In this document: piece after piece, positions 7,429 to 15,511 of the stretch
How positions within the stretch are numbered: position 1 is the stretch's first letter
Layout of the letters: the number at the start of each line of letters is the position of its first letter
Assembly: GCA_016932755.1 (NCBI GenBank)
Contig: JAFGCE010000057.1
Coordinates: 1 to 37,460, forward strand
Source: Candidatus Woesearchaeota archaeon
Lineage (GTDB): Archaea > Nanobdellota > Nanobdellia > Woesearchaeales > JAGWAF01
Length of the DNA stretch: 37,460 nucleotides
Direction of reading: 5' to 3'
The notes under the pieces: generated by a model
Told to the model about the DNA's origin: nothing
Database searches by the model: none
The model's input: the letters and a program-made list of their open reading frames with translations, nothing else
Made by a program: the position numbers and the translations under genes

Positions 7429-9426
7429 ATGAAAAAAGAGCTGGCGGTAGTATTATTTGTCCTGATTTTAGCTTTTCCTGCAGCAGCCCAGGATAATGAG
7501 ATATATGACAGGACCTACCTCCTACTGGATTCAGAAATCTCATCGTCAATAGATATAATAAGGCAGCCCGGCTCAAGAATTGACTATGTAAATGCTGAGC
7601 TTTACTTCTTCCCCCAGACTGACAAGAGGCAGTCTGTCCTTGAGATTGAAACAGAGCCTGAGGCAGCGCCTGCAGAAGAAAAGTTTATTTTCAGCTGGCA
7701 AAGCCCTGCGGAAGACCGGCTTGAATATTCTGTAAAATCATCTGTAAAAGTTGAAAACAAGTTTGAAAAGGTGTATGAAAAAATAAGTTTTCCGATAACA
7801 GACGATATCCCTGCAGATGTTGCTGAATACAAAAACCCCACTGAAAAAGTGGATTCAGGAAGCAGCGAGATTGTGAAGCTGGCAAACCAGCTGGCAGAAG
7901 GCGAGGATGACCTGTTTATAGTCATCCACAACATTGCCGAATGGGTTGAGGAGAACATCAAGTATGACCTCAATACTGTAACAGCAGAGGCTTCGCAAAA
8001 AGCCTCATGGGTGCTGGCTAACAGGCAGGGAGTCTGCGATGAGCTGACAAACCTTTTTATGGCAATGTGCCGTTCTCTGGGAATACCTGCAAGATTTATT
8101 TCAGGAATTTCCTACACCAATGACCCCCAGTTTGCAGAAAAATGGGGGCCCCACGGCTGGGCCGAAGTCTATCTTCCCGGCTATGGATGGGTTCCTTTTG
8201 ATGTTACTTACGGAGAGCTTGGCTGGATTGACCCAAGCCATATCAAGCTGCTTGAAAGCATTGACCCTGACAGGCCCTCAGGGAAGATTGAGTGGAGGGG
8301 GCTTAATTTTGAGGCAAAAGGAAGCAAGTTCAATCTCAAGACATCAATAACAGAAACAGGCGGGAAAATACTTGATACTGTTGAGATAACAGCAAAAGCC
8401 CACAAAAGGAAAACCGGCTTCGGCTCATACAACCTTTTTGAGGCTGACATCAGGAATTTAAGGGATTATTATGTCACTACAGATATCTCTGTCTCAGCGC
8501 CGAAAGAAGTGGAAGTAGCAGGAAGCAGCACCCAGCACATAATTTTAAGGCCTGGAGAAACAAAAAAAATTTTCTGGGTTTTAAAGGTGAGCCCAAGCCT
8601 TGGCAAGGAATATGTTTACACATTCCCCCTGATTGCCTACAACCAGAGAAACACATCTGGCGAGACCGAGTTCAGGGCAGAATACAGGGAAACAGTGTAT
8701 TCCCAGGAAGAGATTGAAGAGCTTGTGGCAATTGTGGGAGGGGCAGAGGAAAAAGAGTATTCAAAAGACCTGAGTATTGAGTGCGCGGCAGAAAAAGGGG
8801 AGTTTTATTATTACGAAGACAACTCAATCAGATGCGTTTTGGAGAATAAGGGGAATACTGCTCTTGAAAACATTCAGGTCTGCTACGGCACGGACTGCAA
8901 AAGAATACCCCAGATTACAATAGCGCAAAAAGAGGAGGCTGTGTTTGATATTGCAGAAGAGATGCCAGGAGAAAGAGGCACGTCAATAACAGCCAAAAAC
9001 CAGGATGTTTCAGCATCTGTGTATGTTCCTTTTGTTGTTCTTGACAATCCAAAAGCAAAAATCGAAGGGCTGAATTTTCAGCAGCAGGTTGAATACAGCG
9101 ATGAATCTGCTGTTGAGTTCACAATATCAAAAGAGTCATACTCAATCCTTTACAATGCAAAAATCAGTGTAGGCAGCAGCAGAATCAGGCAGGAATGGGA
9201 GTTTGAAGAAATGGGCGAGACAAAGAATTTTGTTTTTGAGTTTCCTGCAAGCTCGCTGAAGGCAGGGAAAAACGATTTTTCAATAACTGCCTATTATGAG
9301 GACAAGTATGGAAAGAGCTATTCTGAAGAAGAGCATTTCGAGATAGAGCTGGCAAACCTGAGCCTTGTGCAGAGGGCTGCAACAATAGCCAAGGGAATCG
9401 TGTTCTTTATTGTCAACCTTTTTTAG
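7429..9426 (+). CDS. Exported transglutaminase-like cysteine protease/peptidase
   Basis: A 665-residue protein with a signal peptide (MKKELAVVLFVLILAFPAAA), a transglutaminase-core domain and a hydrophobic C-terminal segment (TIAKGIVFFIVNLF) likely to anchor it outside the cell. The catalytic triad is visible: Cys203 in GVCDELTNLF, His242 in GPHGWAEVYLPGYGW, Asp258 in VPFDVTYGE. Residues 300-640 form repeated beta-sandwich-like modules with terms such as ENKGNTALENIQV, resembling CARDB or Ig-like modules. Archaeal members of this superfamily are usually thought to be proteases or peptidoglycan- or protein-processing enzymes; the substrate is unknown. It has its own promoter. Confidence 0.88.
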   Translation: MKKELAVVLFVLILAFPAAAQDNEIYDRTYLLLDSEISSSIDIIRQPGSRIDYVNAELYFFPQTDKRQSVLEIETEPEAAPAEEKFIFSWQSPAEDRLEYSVKSSVKVENKFEKVYEKISFPITDDIPADVAEYKNPTEKVDSGSSEIVKLANQLAEGEDDLFIVIHNIAEWVEENIKYDLNTVTAEASQKASWVLANRQGVCDELTNLFMAMCRSLGIPARFISGISYTNDPQFAEKWGPHGWAEVYLPGYGWVPFDVTYGELGWIDPSHIKLLESIDPDRPSGKIEWRGLNFEAKGSKFNLKTSITETGGKILDTVEITAKAHKRKTGFGSYNLFEADIRNLRDYYVTTDISVSAPKEVEVAGSSTQHIILRPGETKKIFWVLKVSPSLGKEYVYTFPLIAYNQRNTSGETEFRAEYRETVYSQEEIEELVAIVGGAEEKEYSKDLSIECAAEKGEFYYYEDNSIRCVLENKGNTALENIQVCYGTDCKRIPQITIAQKEEAVFDIAEEMPGERGTSITAKNQDVSASVYVPFVVLDNPKAKIEGLNFQQQVEYSDESAVEFTISKESYSILYNAKISVGSSRIRQEWEFEEMGETKNFVFEFPASSLKAGKNDFSITAYYEDKYGKSYSEEEHFEIELANLSLVQRAATIAKGIVFFIVNLF

Positions 9427-9428
9427 GT

Positions 9429-9440
9429 AAATTTATAAAC
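9429..9440 (+). promoter_or_regulatory. TATA element deciding the start at 9464
   Basis: AAATTTATAAAC directly follows the preceding stop codon. It places transcription start near 9460, favouring ATG 9464 over the in-frame TTG at 9452. Confidence 0.6.
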
Positions 9441-9463
9441 AAGAAAGGAACTTGTTTTTTAGT

Positions 9464-11278
9464 ATGGGGGACAAAACAATAGAAAAGCTTGTTCCTGACA
9501 CTTCAGTCATAATTGAGGGTGTTGTGTCGGAAAAGATTGAGAAAAATGAAATCAAGGCAGATGAAATCATAATCCATGAAGCTGCTTTTGCAGAGCTTGA
9601 GCACCAGGCAAACATGGGCAGGGCAACAGGATTCATCGGACTTGATGAGATAAAGAAAATAAAAGAACTTGCTGAAAAGAATAATTTCAAGATTTCATTC
9701 ACAGGAAACAGGCCGACTTCCCATGAGATAAAATACAGCAGGAGCGGGGAGATTGACGCTGTGATAAGGCAGATGGCATGGGAGCAGGGAGCCACGCTGA
9801 TTACAGGGGACAAGGTGCAGGCAAAAGTTGCAGAAGCAAAAGGCATTCCTGTAATTATTGTTTTCTCAGAGAAAAAAGGCCCTTTGAGCCTTGAGAAGTA
9901 TTTTGACAAGGCAACAATGTCTGTCCACCTGAGGGAAGACCTTGCTCCTTACGCAAAAAAAGGAGCTCCTGGAAAATGGGATTTTGTTGAGCTGGACAAG
10001 AAAAAGATGACCCAGAAGCAGATAAAGGAGATTTCAAAAGAGATAATCGAGGAAACAAGGCTCAGCAAGGACGGGTTTATTGAGATTGAAAGGGAAGGAA
10101 GCACAATAATCCAGCTCGGTGTTTACAGGATTGTCATAACAAGGCCTCCTTTTTCAGACGGATGGGAGATAACCGCAGTGAGGCCTGTCAAGACTCTTAA
10201 TCTTGAGGAGTATAAGCTGAGCGAAAAATTAAGCGCAAGGATTGAGCAGGCTGAGGGAATGCTGATTGCAGGCTCCCCTGGAATGGGCAAAACCACATTT
10301 TCACAGGCACTGGCCTTATTTTACGCAGGGAAAAAAAAGGTTGTCAAGACAGTTGAGGCGCCAAGGGATTTGCAGCTTGGGCCGCAGATAACACAATATG
10401 CTATAAGAAGAGGCTCAATTGAGGAGATACATGATATACTTCTGCTGAGCAGGCCTGACTACACTGTCTATGACGAGATGAGGAACACAGAGGATTTTGG
10501 CTTGTTTTCAGACATGAGGCTTGCAGGAGTCGGAATGGTTGGGGTTATCCATGCAACAGCTGCTGTTGACGCAATCCAGAGATTTATCGGAAGGGTTGAG
10601 CTGGGTGTTATTCCCCATATAATTGACACTGTTATTTTTATCAAGAACGGAACTGTGAACAAGGTTCTGTCGCTTAAGATGGTTGTAAAAGTTCCTTCAG
10701 GCATGACAGAAGCAGACCTTGCAAGGCCTGTTGTTGTTATCACTGATTTTGAGACAGGAAAGCTTGAATACGAGATTTACACATACGGCGAGGAGACTGT
10801 TGTTGTTCCTGTGACATCCAGGGCGCAGACTCCTTCGCAGGCTCTTGCTGCAAAAGCAATTGAAAATGAGTTCAGAAGATACTCTCCTGAGGCAAAGATT
10901 GAGGTTGTTTCAGACAACAAGTGCATTGCTTATGTTCCTGAAAGCATGATTTCAAGGATAATCGGAAAGCAGGGCTCAAACATAGAGCAGATTGAGAAAA
11001 GGATTGGGATTGGAATAGATGTCAGGCCTTTGGGTCCTGAGAAAAATACAGGGGAGTCTGTTGAGTTTGGAACCAAAATAGGAAAAAAGAATATTCAGCT
11101 GTTTGTTGATGAAAAATACGCAAACACGAATTTTGATATTTTTGTCGGCGATGATTACCTTGTCACAGCAAAGGCAGGCAAGAAAGCTGTCATCAAGATA
11201 AAGAAAACAAACAAGATGGCAAATGTCCTTGTTGATGCTGTGAATTCTGGGGAGAAGATAAGGCTGGTTGCCAAATAG
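9464..11278 (+). CDS. PIN-domain, PilT/VirB11-like ATPase and KH-domain protein
   Basis: A 604-residue archaeal three-domain protein of the COG1855 type. Residues 1-140 form a PIN ribonuclease fold with acidic residues in VPDTSVIIEG, EAAFAELE, GEIDAVI and TGDKVQ. Residues about 225-440 form a secretion-type ATPase with Walker A GSPGMGKTT near 269-277 and the TVYDEMRNTEDF segment. A KH RNA-binding domain (SMISRIIGKQGSNIEQIEKR) covers about 487-540, followed by a basic C-terminal tail. The combination suggests an ATP-driven RNA-processing or RNA-degrading machine in the cytoplasm; its target is not known. It converges on the next gene with only four bases between stops. Confidence 0.9.
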   Translation: MGDKTIEKLVPDTSVIIEGVVSEKIEKNEIKADEIIIHEAAFAELEHQANMGRATGFIGLDEIKKIKELAEKNNFKISFTGNRPTSHEIKYSRSGEIDAVIRQMAWEQGATLITGDKVQAKVAEAKGIPVIIVFSEKKGPLSLEKYFDKATMSVHLREDLAPYAKKGAPGKWDFVELDKKKMTQKQIKEISKEIIEETRLSKDGFIEIEREGSTIIQLGVYRIVITRPPFSDGWEITAVRPVKTLNLEEYKLSEKLSARIEQAEGMLIAGSPGMGKTTFSQALALFYAGKKKVVKTVEAPRDLQLGPQITQYAIRRGSIEEIHDILLLSRPDYTVYDEMRNTEDFGLFSDMRLAGVGMVGVIHATAAVDAIQRFIGRVELGVIPHIIDTVIFIKNGTVNKVLSLKMVVKVPSGMTEADLARPVVVITDFETGKLEYEIYTYGEETVVVPVTSRAQTPSQALAAKAIENEFRRYSPEAKIEVVSDNKCIAYVPESMISRIIGKQGSNIEQIEKRIGIGIDVRPLGPEKNTGESVEFGTKIGKKNIQLFVDEKYANTNFDIFVGDDYLVTAKAGKKAVIKIKKTNKMANVLVDAVNSGEKIRLVAK

Positions 11279-11282
11279 ATTT

Positions 11283-11822
11283 TCAGGCAGCGTTTGTGTC
11301 AGGCAGTGATGTATCTAATGGCAGCGGGTAAGCACCTATCTTCTGCAGAACCCTTATATCAGGAGGATCGTTACTGTAGCATCCAGCCATCTTCCCAAGC
11401 CAGTCTATGTAAAAGAAATAATTATCACAGAATCTCCTTCTTTCTTCCATTCCCACATTCCTCATCCTGTTGCCGGCAATTTCATAGACATGCAGCAAAG
11501 ATGCCAGATTGTCAGCGTATCTCTCATGTTCCCAAACTATTGCAGTTTCATTCCAGGAAGTGTAGCCTCTCTCTGCGCTTAGGTTCCACTTAAGCTTTGA
11601 CAGCACAGCAGCCTTAACAAGCCTTGCCTCTTCCCTTGTATAGCAGATTAGGCAAAGGTCTTTGCCGTCAAAATTGCTAAGAACATCTTGGTAGCCCTGA
11701 TTTAGCTGGCTAGGCAGTTCAGGCCTTCTGTCTTTTATTTCATCAAAAAGCCGGCTTACTAAATCTTTGTCTGATCCATGGTCTTTGTTAGCGACTTCTG
11801 GGGATTCTAGGACTGCTTCCAT
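11283..11822 (-). CDS. Hypothetical protein
   Basis: I do not recognise this 179-residue, probably soluble protein. It has no signal peptide or membrane segment. A helical body contains WEHERYADNLASLLHVYEIAG and MEERRRFCDNYFFYIDWLGK, with Trp and Tyr well represented, and both ends look disordered. A possible minus-strand TATA (TTTTTGTATAC, about 11851-11861) lies about 34 bases ahead of the ATG. It is flanked by convergent and divergent genes, so it is transcribed alone. Codon choice looks like that of its neighbours. Confidence 0.65.
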   Translation of the reverse strand: MEAVLESPEVANKDHGSDKDLVSRLFDEIKDRRPELPSQLNQGYQDVLSNFDGKDLCLICYTREEARLVKAAVLSKLKWNLSAERGYTSWNETAIVWEHERYADNLASLLHVYEIAGNRMRNVGMEERRRFCDNYFFYIDWLGKMAGCYSNDPPDIRVLQKIGAYPLPLDTSLPDTNAA

Positions 11823-11918
11823 GTCTTCACCAGTTTAGTTTGTGTGGATTTTTGTATACTAGTGTTCAATTATTAGTATTTTGGATAACAACATTTATAA
11901 ATATTTCCTTGTATTTAT

Positions 11919-11932
11919 GATATAAATATATC
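11919..11932 (+). promoter_or_regulatory. TATA element with inverted repeat ahead of the first Lrp gene
   Basis: GATATA-AA-TATATC is a perfect inverted repeat with a 2-base spacer and also the best TATA box for ATG 11948. A repressor bound here would block TBP, so it is a candidate autoregulatory operator. A+T-rich repeats arise easily by chance. Confidence 0.45.
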
Positions 11933-11947
11933 AAATATCAATTAAAA

Positions 11948-12568
11948 ATGATACAAATTGATGAAAATGAGGAAAAAATAATAAAAGAGCTTGTTAAAGA
12001 CCCAAGGGTTTCTGACAACCAGATTGCAAAGAAGACAAAAATCCCTGTAATGACTGTAAACAGGAAAAGGAAAAAGCTTGAGGAAAAAGGGCTTGTAAGG
12101 TATTTTGCGACTGTCAACACAGACGAGGACGGAGCAGGGGGGTTTCTTGCAAAAGAGCTTTACATAATAAAATTCAAGATTGGGCTTACGCAAAGGATTT
12201 TCCTTAACAGGATAGAAAAGTCAAACAGGGTAAAAGGATTTTTTGCGCAGCATATTGAATATTCATTCCTTGGGGAAAAGGACGGGCATCTAACGCTGGC
12301 AGTTGTTGTTGCTGCAAGGACTGAATCTGAGTTGATGGAGCTGTTCAACGGCAAAATTATCCAGTTTTTCAAGGAGCATTTCGGGGAGGAAGCTATCAAA
12401 GAGGTCATAGCAGTCAATATAAGCAAGGCGATAAGGCTTCACCATAACTATCTTCCCTCTATTAACATGGAAGGCGGAAAAATAAAAAAAGAATGGAATG
12501 ACGAATGGATTTTTGCAGGAAAAGTTGCATCAGAAGAGCAAAAGCAAATCTCCCAGTTCAAAAAATAA
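11948..12568 (+). CDS. Lrp/AsnC-type helix-turn-helix regulator
   Basis: A 206-residue transcription factor. Residues 1-60 form the Lrp-type winged helix: DENEEKIIKELVKDPRVSDNQIAKKTKIPVMTVNRKRKKLEEKGLV, with the recognition helix near PVMTVNRKRK. The rest is longer than a usual Lrp effector domain (about 150 aa total in typical family members) and does not show the normal RAM-domain motifs clearly, so its ligand is unknown. It is leaderless by TATA spacing. The serS promoter follows 3' of it, so the regulator could be transcribed separately. Confidence 0.8.
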   Translation: MIQIDENEEKIIKELVKDPRVSDNQIAKKTKIPVMTVNRKRKKLEEKGLVRYFATVNTDEDGAGGFLAKELYIIKFKIGLTQRIFLNRIEKSNRVKGFFAQHIEYSFLGEKDGHLTLAVVVAARTESELMELFNGKIIQFFKEHFGEEAIKEVIAVNISKAIRLHHNYLPSINMEGGKIKKEWNDEWIFAGKVASEEQKQISQFKK

Positions 12569-12571
12569 AAA

Positions 12572-12583
12572 AGTTTTAATAGG
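12572..12583 (+). promoter_or_regulatory. TATA element of serS
   Basis: AGTTTTAATAGG is centred about 27 bases before ATG 12604. A GGTG motif lies about five bases before the ATG. Confidence 0.5.
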
Positions 12584-12603
12584 ATAATCAAAAAGGTGTT
12601 CAT

Positions 12604-13866
12604 ATGCTTGACATAAAGCTGATAAGGGAAAAACCGAAGCTTGTGCAGAAGTCCTGCAAAGACAGGGGGTATGATATTGATATAAAGCAGATTCTGAAGC
12701 TTGATGAAGATTTTAGAAAGCTGAAAGCCAGTGCAGACAGCCTGAGAAGCGAAAGGAACAAGACTGCGCAGGAGATAAACCAGCTTAAGAAAGAAGGGAA
12801 AGACATAAAGAAAAAAGTAAAGGAAGCAAAGAAGATTCCTGAAAAGATTTCCAAGACTGAGGAAGAGATGAACGCAGTCTTAAGCCAGATAAAAGACATG
12901 ATTCTGAGGATCCCCAACATAATGCATGAATCTGTTCCTGCCGGAGATGAATCAAAAAATAAGGAAATAAAAAAATGGGGAAAAAAGAAAAAAACAGGAT
13001 TCAAGGTAAAGCCGCACTGGCAGATAGGGGAAGAGCTTGGGATAATTGACATGGAAAGGGCTGCAAAGCTTGCAGGCTCTGGATTTTATGTTCTTAAAGG
13101 AGACGGTGCAAGGCTTCAGAGAGCTTTGGTCCAGTTCATGCTTGATTTCCACAACAAGCATGGGTTTACAGAAATCAACCCCCCTCAGATTGTCAATGCA
13201 AAAACAATGACAGGAACAGGCAACCTGCCTAAGTTTGAGGAGGATTTGTACAGGACAAGGGAAGGATTGTACCTTATACCAACAGCAGAGGTTCCTGTAA
13301 CAAACCTTCATGCTGATGAGATACTCAACACTTCAGAACTGCCGAAGCTTTACACTGCATTCACGCAATGCTACAGGACAGAGGCAGGAAGGCACGGCGC
13401 TGAAACAAGGGGGATTTTCAGGCTGCATGAGTTTGAAAAAGTTGAGATGGTCATGATTGTGCATCCTGAAAAGTCATGGGAAGCGCTGGAGGATATGAGG
13501 TCAAGAGCTGAGAAGCTGCTTGAGCTGCTTGAGATCCCTTATAGGGTTCTGGTGCTTGCAACGCAGGATGCAGGCTTTGCTTCTGCAAAGACATATGACA
13601 TTGAATGCTATGCTCCTGCAGACGACAGGTATCTGGAAGTTTCATCATGCTCAAACTGCACAGATTTCCAGGCAAGAAGAATGAACACAAGAATGAGAAC
13701 GCAGCAGGGAAACGTGTTTGTCCACACGCTGAACGGCTCTGGGCTTGCGCTGCCGAGGCTTATGATTTCAATACTTGAAAACTACCAGAATGAGGACAGT
13801 TCAATAACAATCCCAAAACTGCTCCAGCCTTACATGGGCGGGCAGAAAAAAATAACAAAAAAATAA
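12604..13866 (+). CDS. serS: Seryl-tRNA synthetase
   Basis: Charges tRNA-Ser with serine. The 420-residue class II enzyme is of the common type, not the rare methanogen form. An N-terminal coiled-coil arm (residues about 25-105, rich in Lys and Glu) contacts the long variable arm of tRNA-Ser. The catalytic domain shows motif 1 around FTEINPPQIVNAKTMTGTG, the serine-binding TAEVPVTNLH, motif 2 FTQCYRTEAGRHGAETRG and FRLHEFEKVEM, and motif 3 NGSGLALPRLMISILENYQ. It is followed one base later by the zinc-ribbon gene. The tRNA-Ser(GCT) gene of this window is a natural substrate. Confidence 0.97.
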   Translation: MLDIKLIREKPKLVQKSCKDRGYDIDIKQILKLDEDFRKLKASADSLRSERNKTAQEINQLKKEGKDIKKKVKEAKKIPEKISKTEEEMNAVLSQIKDMILRIPNIMHESVPAGDESKNKEIKKWGKKKKTGFKVKPHWQIGEELGIIDMERAAKLAGSGFYVLKGDGARLQRALVQFMLDFHNKHGFTEINPPQIVNAKTMTGTGNLPKFEEDLYRTREGLYLIPTAEVPVTNLHADEILNTSELPKLYTAFTQCYRTEAGRHGAETRGIFRLHEFEKVEMVMIVHPEKSWEALEDMRSRAEKLLELLEIPYRVLVLATQDAGFASAKTYDIECYAPADDRYLEVSSCSNCTDFQARRMNTRMRTQQGNVFVHTLNGSGLALPRLMISILENYQNEDSSITIPKLLQPYMGGQKKITKK

Positions 13867-13867
13867 G

Positions 13868-14155
13868 ATGGCAAAAATACCCTGGTATTTGTGGATAATT
13901 GTCGGCGGAGTGATGTTCGCTGTCTCTTACAGGATTGGGGAGTCAATGAACATATTTCTTTACATTGGATTATTATTTTTAGTTGTAGGAATTTTCAAGA
14001 TGCTTGTTTCATTTATTCTCGGAAACAAGGGAAAAAAGGCAGTAAAGCAGGCAGCAGAGATGAGGACGCAGCAGTTCACCTGCCCGAGATGCAGGGCTGT
14101 AATCTCGCCTGACTTTTACTTCTGCCCAAACTGCGGAACAAGGCTTCGATTCTGA
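13868..14155 (+). CDS. Small zinc-ribbon membrane protein
   Basis: A 95-residue protein with two N-terminal membrane helices (WYLWIIVGGVMFAVSY and IFLYIGLLFLVVGIFKMLV), a basic linker, and a C-terminal zinc ribbon with two Cys pairs (CPRCRAVISPDFYFCPNCG). The ribbon would face the cytoplasm if both helices form a hairpin. The start lies one base after the serS stop, so it is cotranscribed. Many archaea carry such proteins; no function is assigned and a tie to SerRS is not implied by sequence. Confidence 0.8.
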   Translation: MAKIPWYLWIIVGGVMFAVSYRIGESMNIFLYIGLLFLVVGIFKMLVSFILGNKGKKAVKQAAEMRTQQFTCPRCRAVISPDFYFCPNCGTRLRF

Positions 14156-14180
14156 AAACCTTTCTTTATTTTAATCAAAA

Positions 14181-14191
14181 AGTATATATAG
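14181..14191 (+). promoter_or_regulatory. TATA element of cdc6
   Basis: AGTATATATAG is centred about 27 bases before ATG 14213. Confidence 0.6.
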
Positions 14192-14212
14192 AATAATTAA
14201 TTCTGCAGGGCT

Positions 14213-15286
14213 ATGGGCAATATTTTTGACGGCATGCTTAAGGAGGGGGAAAGCTTATTCAAAAATCTTGATGCTCTTGATTTTGAGTTTGTCCCAAAGC
14301 TTCTGCCTTACAGGGAAAACCAGCAGCATTACATAGCAGGCTGCATCAAGCCGCTTTTGCAGGGAAGGAACGGAAAGAACTTGTTTATTTTCGGCGCCCC
14401 AGGCATAGGAAAGACAGCTGCAATAAAATGGGTTCTCAGGGACTTGGAAGAGCATTCTGATGATGTTGTTCCTGTCTATATCAACTGCTGGCAGAAAAAC
14501 ACGACTTACAAGATAGTTGTGGAAATGTGCGGGCTTGTCGGATACAAATTCACCCAAAACAAGAAGACAGAAGAGCTCTTCAGGATTGTAAAGGAAAGGC
14601 TGAACAAAAAAGCTGTTGTTTTCGCATTTGACGAGATTGACAAGGTTGAGGATTTTGATTTCCTTTATTCGATTCTTGAGGAGATTTACAAAAAAACGGT
14701 TTTATTGATAACAAACTACAGGGAGAAGCTTGACGAGCTTGACGAAAGGATAAGGTCAAGGCTTCTGCCTGAGATTCTTGAATTTCCCCAGTACAACAGG
14801 GACGAAACAGCAGGAATACTGAAAGAGAGGATGAAGCTTTCTTTTGTTTCCGGAGTCTGGGAAAAGGATGCATTTGACCTTGTTGCTGAAAAAACAGCTG
14901 ATATCAAGGACATAAGATGCGGTTTGTATTTGATGAGGGCTGCAGGCATGATAGCTGAGGACAATGAGATGAGAAAGATTATGCTTGCGCACGCAAAATC
15001 AGCAATCCAAAAGCTTCCTGAGTTCACTGTCAAGGACAAGGATGAGCTTGATGATGAATCGCAGAGCATACTCTCAATTGTAAAAGAGAACAGCGGGAAA
15101 AAGATTGGCGACCTGTTCAAAGTTTACCAGGAGAAAGGAGGAACATCAACATACAAGACTTTCCAGAGAAGGATTTCAAAGCTTTCTGAGAACAGGTTTA
15201 TTTCCACAGAAAAAATAACAGGCGGAAAAGACGGCACAACAACAATAGTCAGTGTTGAAAAAGAGAAAAAGCTGACTGAGTTCTGA
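14213..15286 (+). CDS. cdc6: Orc1/Cdc6 replication initiator
   Basis: Binds origin DNA and loads the MCM helicase. The 357-residue protein has an AAA+ domain with Walker A GAPGIGKTA (61-69), Walker B VFAFDEID (136-143), sensor 1 VLLITNY, and the arginine-rich RIRSRLLPE box. A lid domain containing DIRCGLYLMRAAG follows. A C-terminal winged helix (SILSIVKENSGKKIGDLF, TYKTFQRRISKLSENRFI) is the usual ORB-binding module. The gene has its own TATA. It is followed directly by three repeats that resemble ORB cores, the arrangement expected for an origin next to its initiator gene. Confidence 0.93.
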   Translation: MGNIFDGMLKEGESLFKNLDALDFEFVPKLLPYRENQQHYIAGCIKPLLQGRNGKNLFIFGAPGIGKTAAIKWVLRDLEEHSDDVVPVYINCWQKNTTYKIVVEMCGLVGYKFTQNKKTEELFRIVKERLNKKAVVFAFDEIDKVEDFDFLYSILEEIYKKTVLLITNYREKLDELDERIRSRLLPEILEFPQYNRDETAGILKERMKLSFVSGVWEKDAFDLVAEKTADIKDIRCGLYLMRAAGMIAEDNEMRKIMLAHAKSAIQKLPEFTVKDKDELDDESQSILSIVKENSGKKIGDLFKVYQEKGGTSTYKTFQRRISKLSENRFISTEKITGGKDGTTTIVSVEKEKKLTEF

Positions 15287-15288
15287 GC

Positions 15289-15351
15289 TCACTGGACACG
15301 CCAAATAAATCTGTCTATCCATTTCATTTCTTCACTGGACACTGGACATGG
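15289..15351. repeat. Three TCCAGTG repeats, candidate origin recognition boxes
   Basis: CACTGGACA occurs at 15290, 15333 and 15340, the last two overlapping; read on the minus strand each is TGTCCAGTG. Many archaeal ORB and mini-ORB sites carry a TCCAGTGGA-like core, so these begin three bases after the cdc6 stop where Cdc6 boxes are often found. The full ORB with its G-rich stretch is not visible. All three copies point the same way. By eye I saw no further copies, but the whole window was not searched exhaustively. Confidence 0.45.
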
Positions 15352-15360
15352 TGTTGTGAG

Positions 15361-15371
15361 GTATTTAAAGG
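15361..15371 (+). promoter_or_regulatory. TATA element of the leader RNA/39-codon ORF
   Basis: GTATTTAAAGG is centred near 15366. Transcription would start near 15390-15393, leaving an unusually long leader of about 120 bases before ATG 15512. Confidence 0.5.
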
Positions 15372-15389
15372 AGTTTTATTCTGTATAGT

Positions 15390-15511
15390 ATATTGGTTTT
15401 TAGGTTTCGGCAGGGAACCTTCTTGAAACCAAACCCCTGCCCAATTTTTTCAAAACGAGGTAAATCTGAACAAGTTCAGATAACCTCAAACAAAAAATGA
15501 GGTGATTAAAC
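15390..15511 (+). promoter_or_regulatory. Structured leader RNA, riboswitch- or attenuator-like
   Basis: Several stems are visible. P1 is GGTTTC (15403-15408) with GAAACC (15425-15430), or alternatively TTGGTTT (15393-15399) with AAACCAA (15426-15432). P2 is GGCAGGG (15409-15415) with CCCTGCC (15435-15441), followed two A's later by six T, as in a terminator. P1 and P2 interleave, so they form a pseudoknot or exclude each other. P3 is GAGGT/ACCTC plus ATCTGAA/TTCAGAT (15457-15487). The ACCTCA at 15483-15488 can pair instead with TGAGGT at 15498-15503, which is the Shine-Dalgarno site. I match it to no known riboswitch class. Function and ligand are not known. Confidence 0.5.

Noticed and set aside
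15403..15441. Strict H-type pseudoknot from GGTTTC/GAAACC plus GGCAGGG/CCCTGCC
   Set aside because: There is no base between the two 5' strands to cross the 7-bp second stem, so both stems at full length are sterically doubtful. The alternative TTGGTTT/AAACCAA stem or mutual exclusion is preferred.
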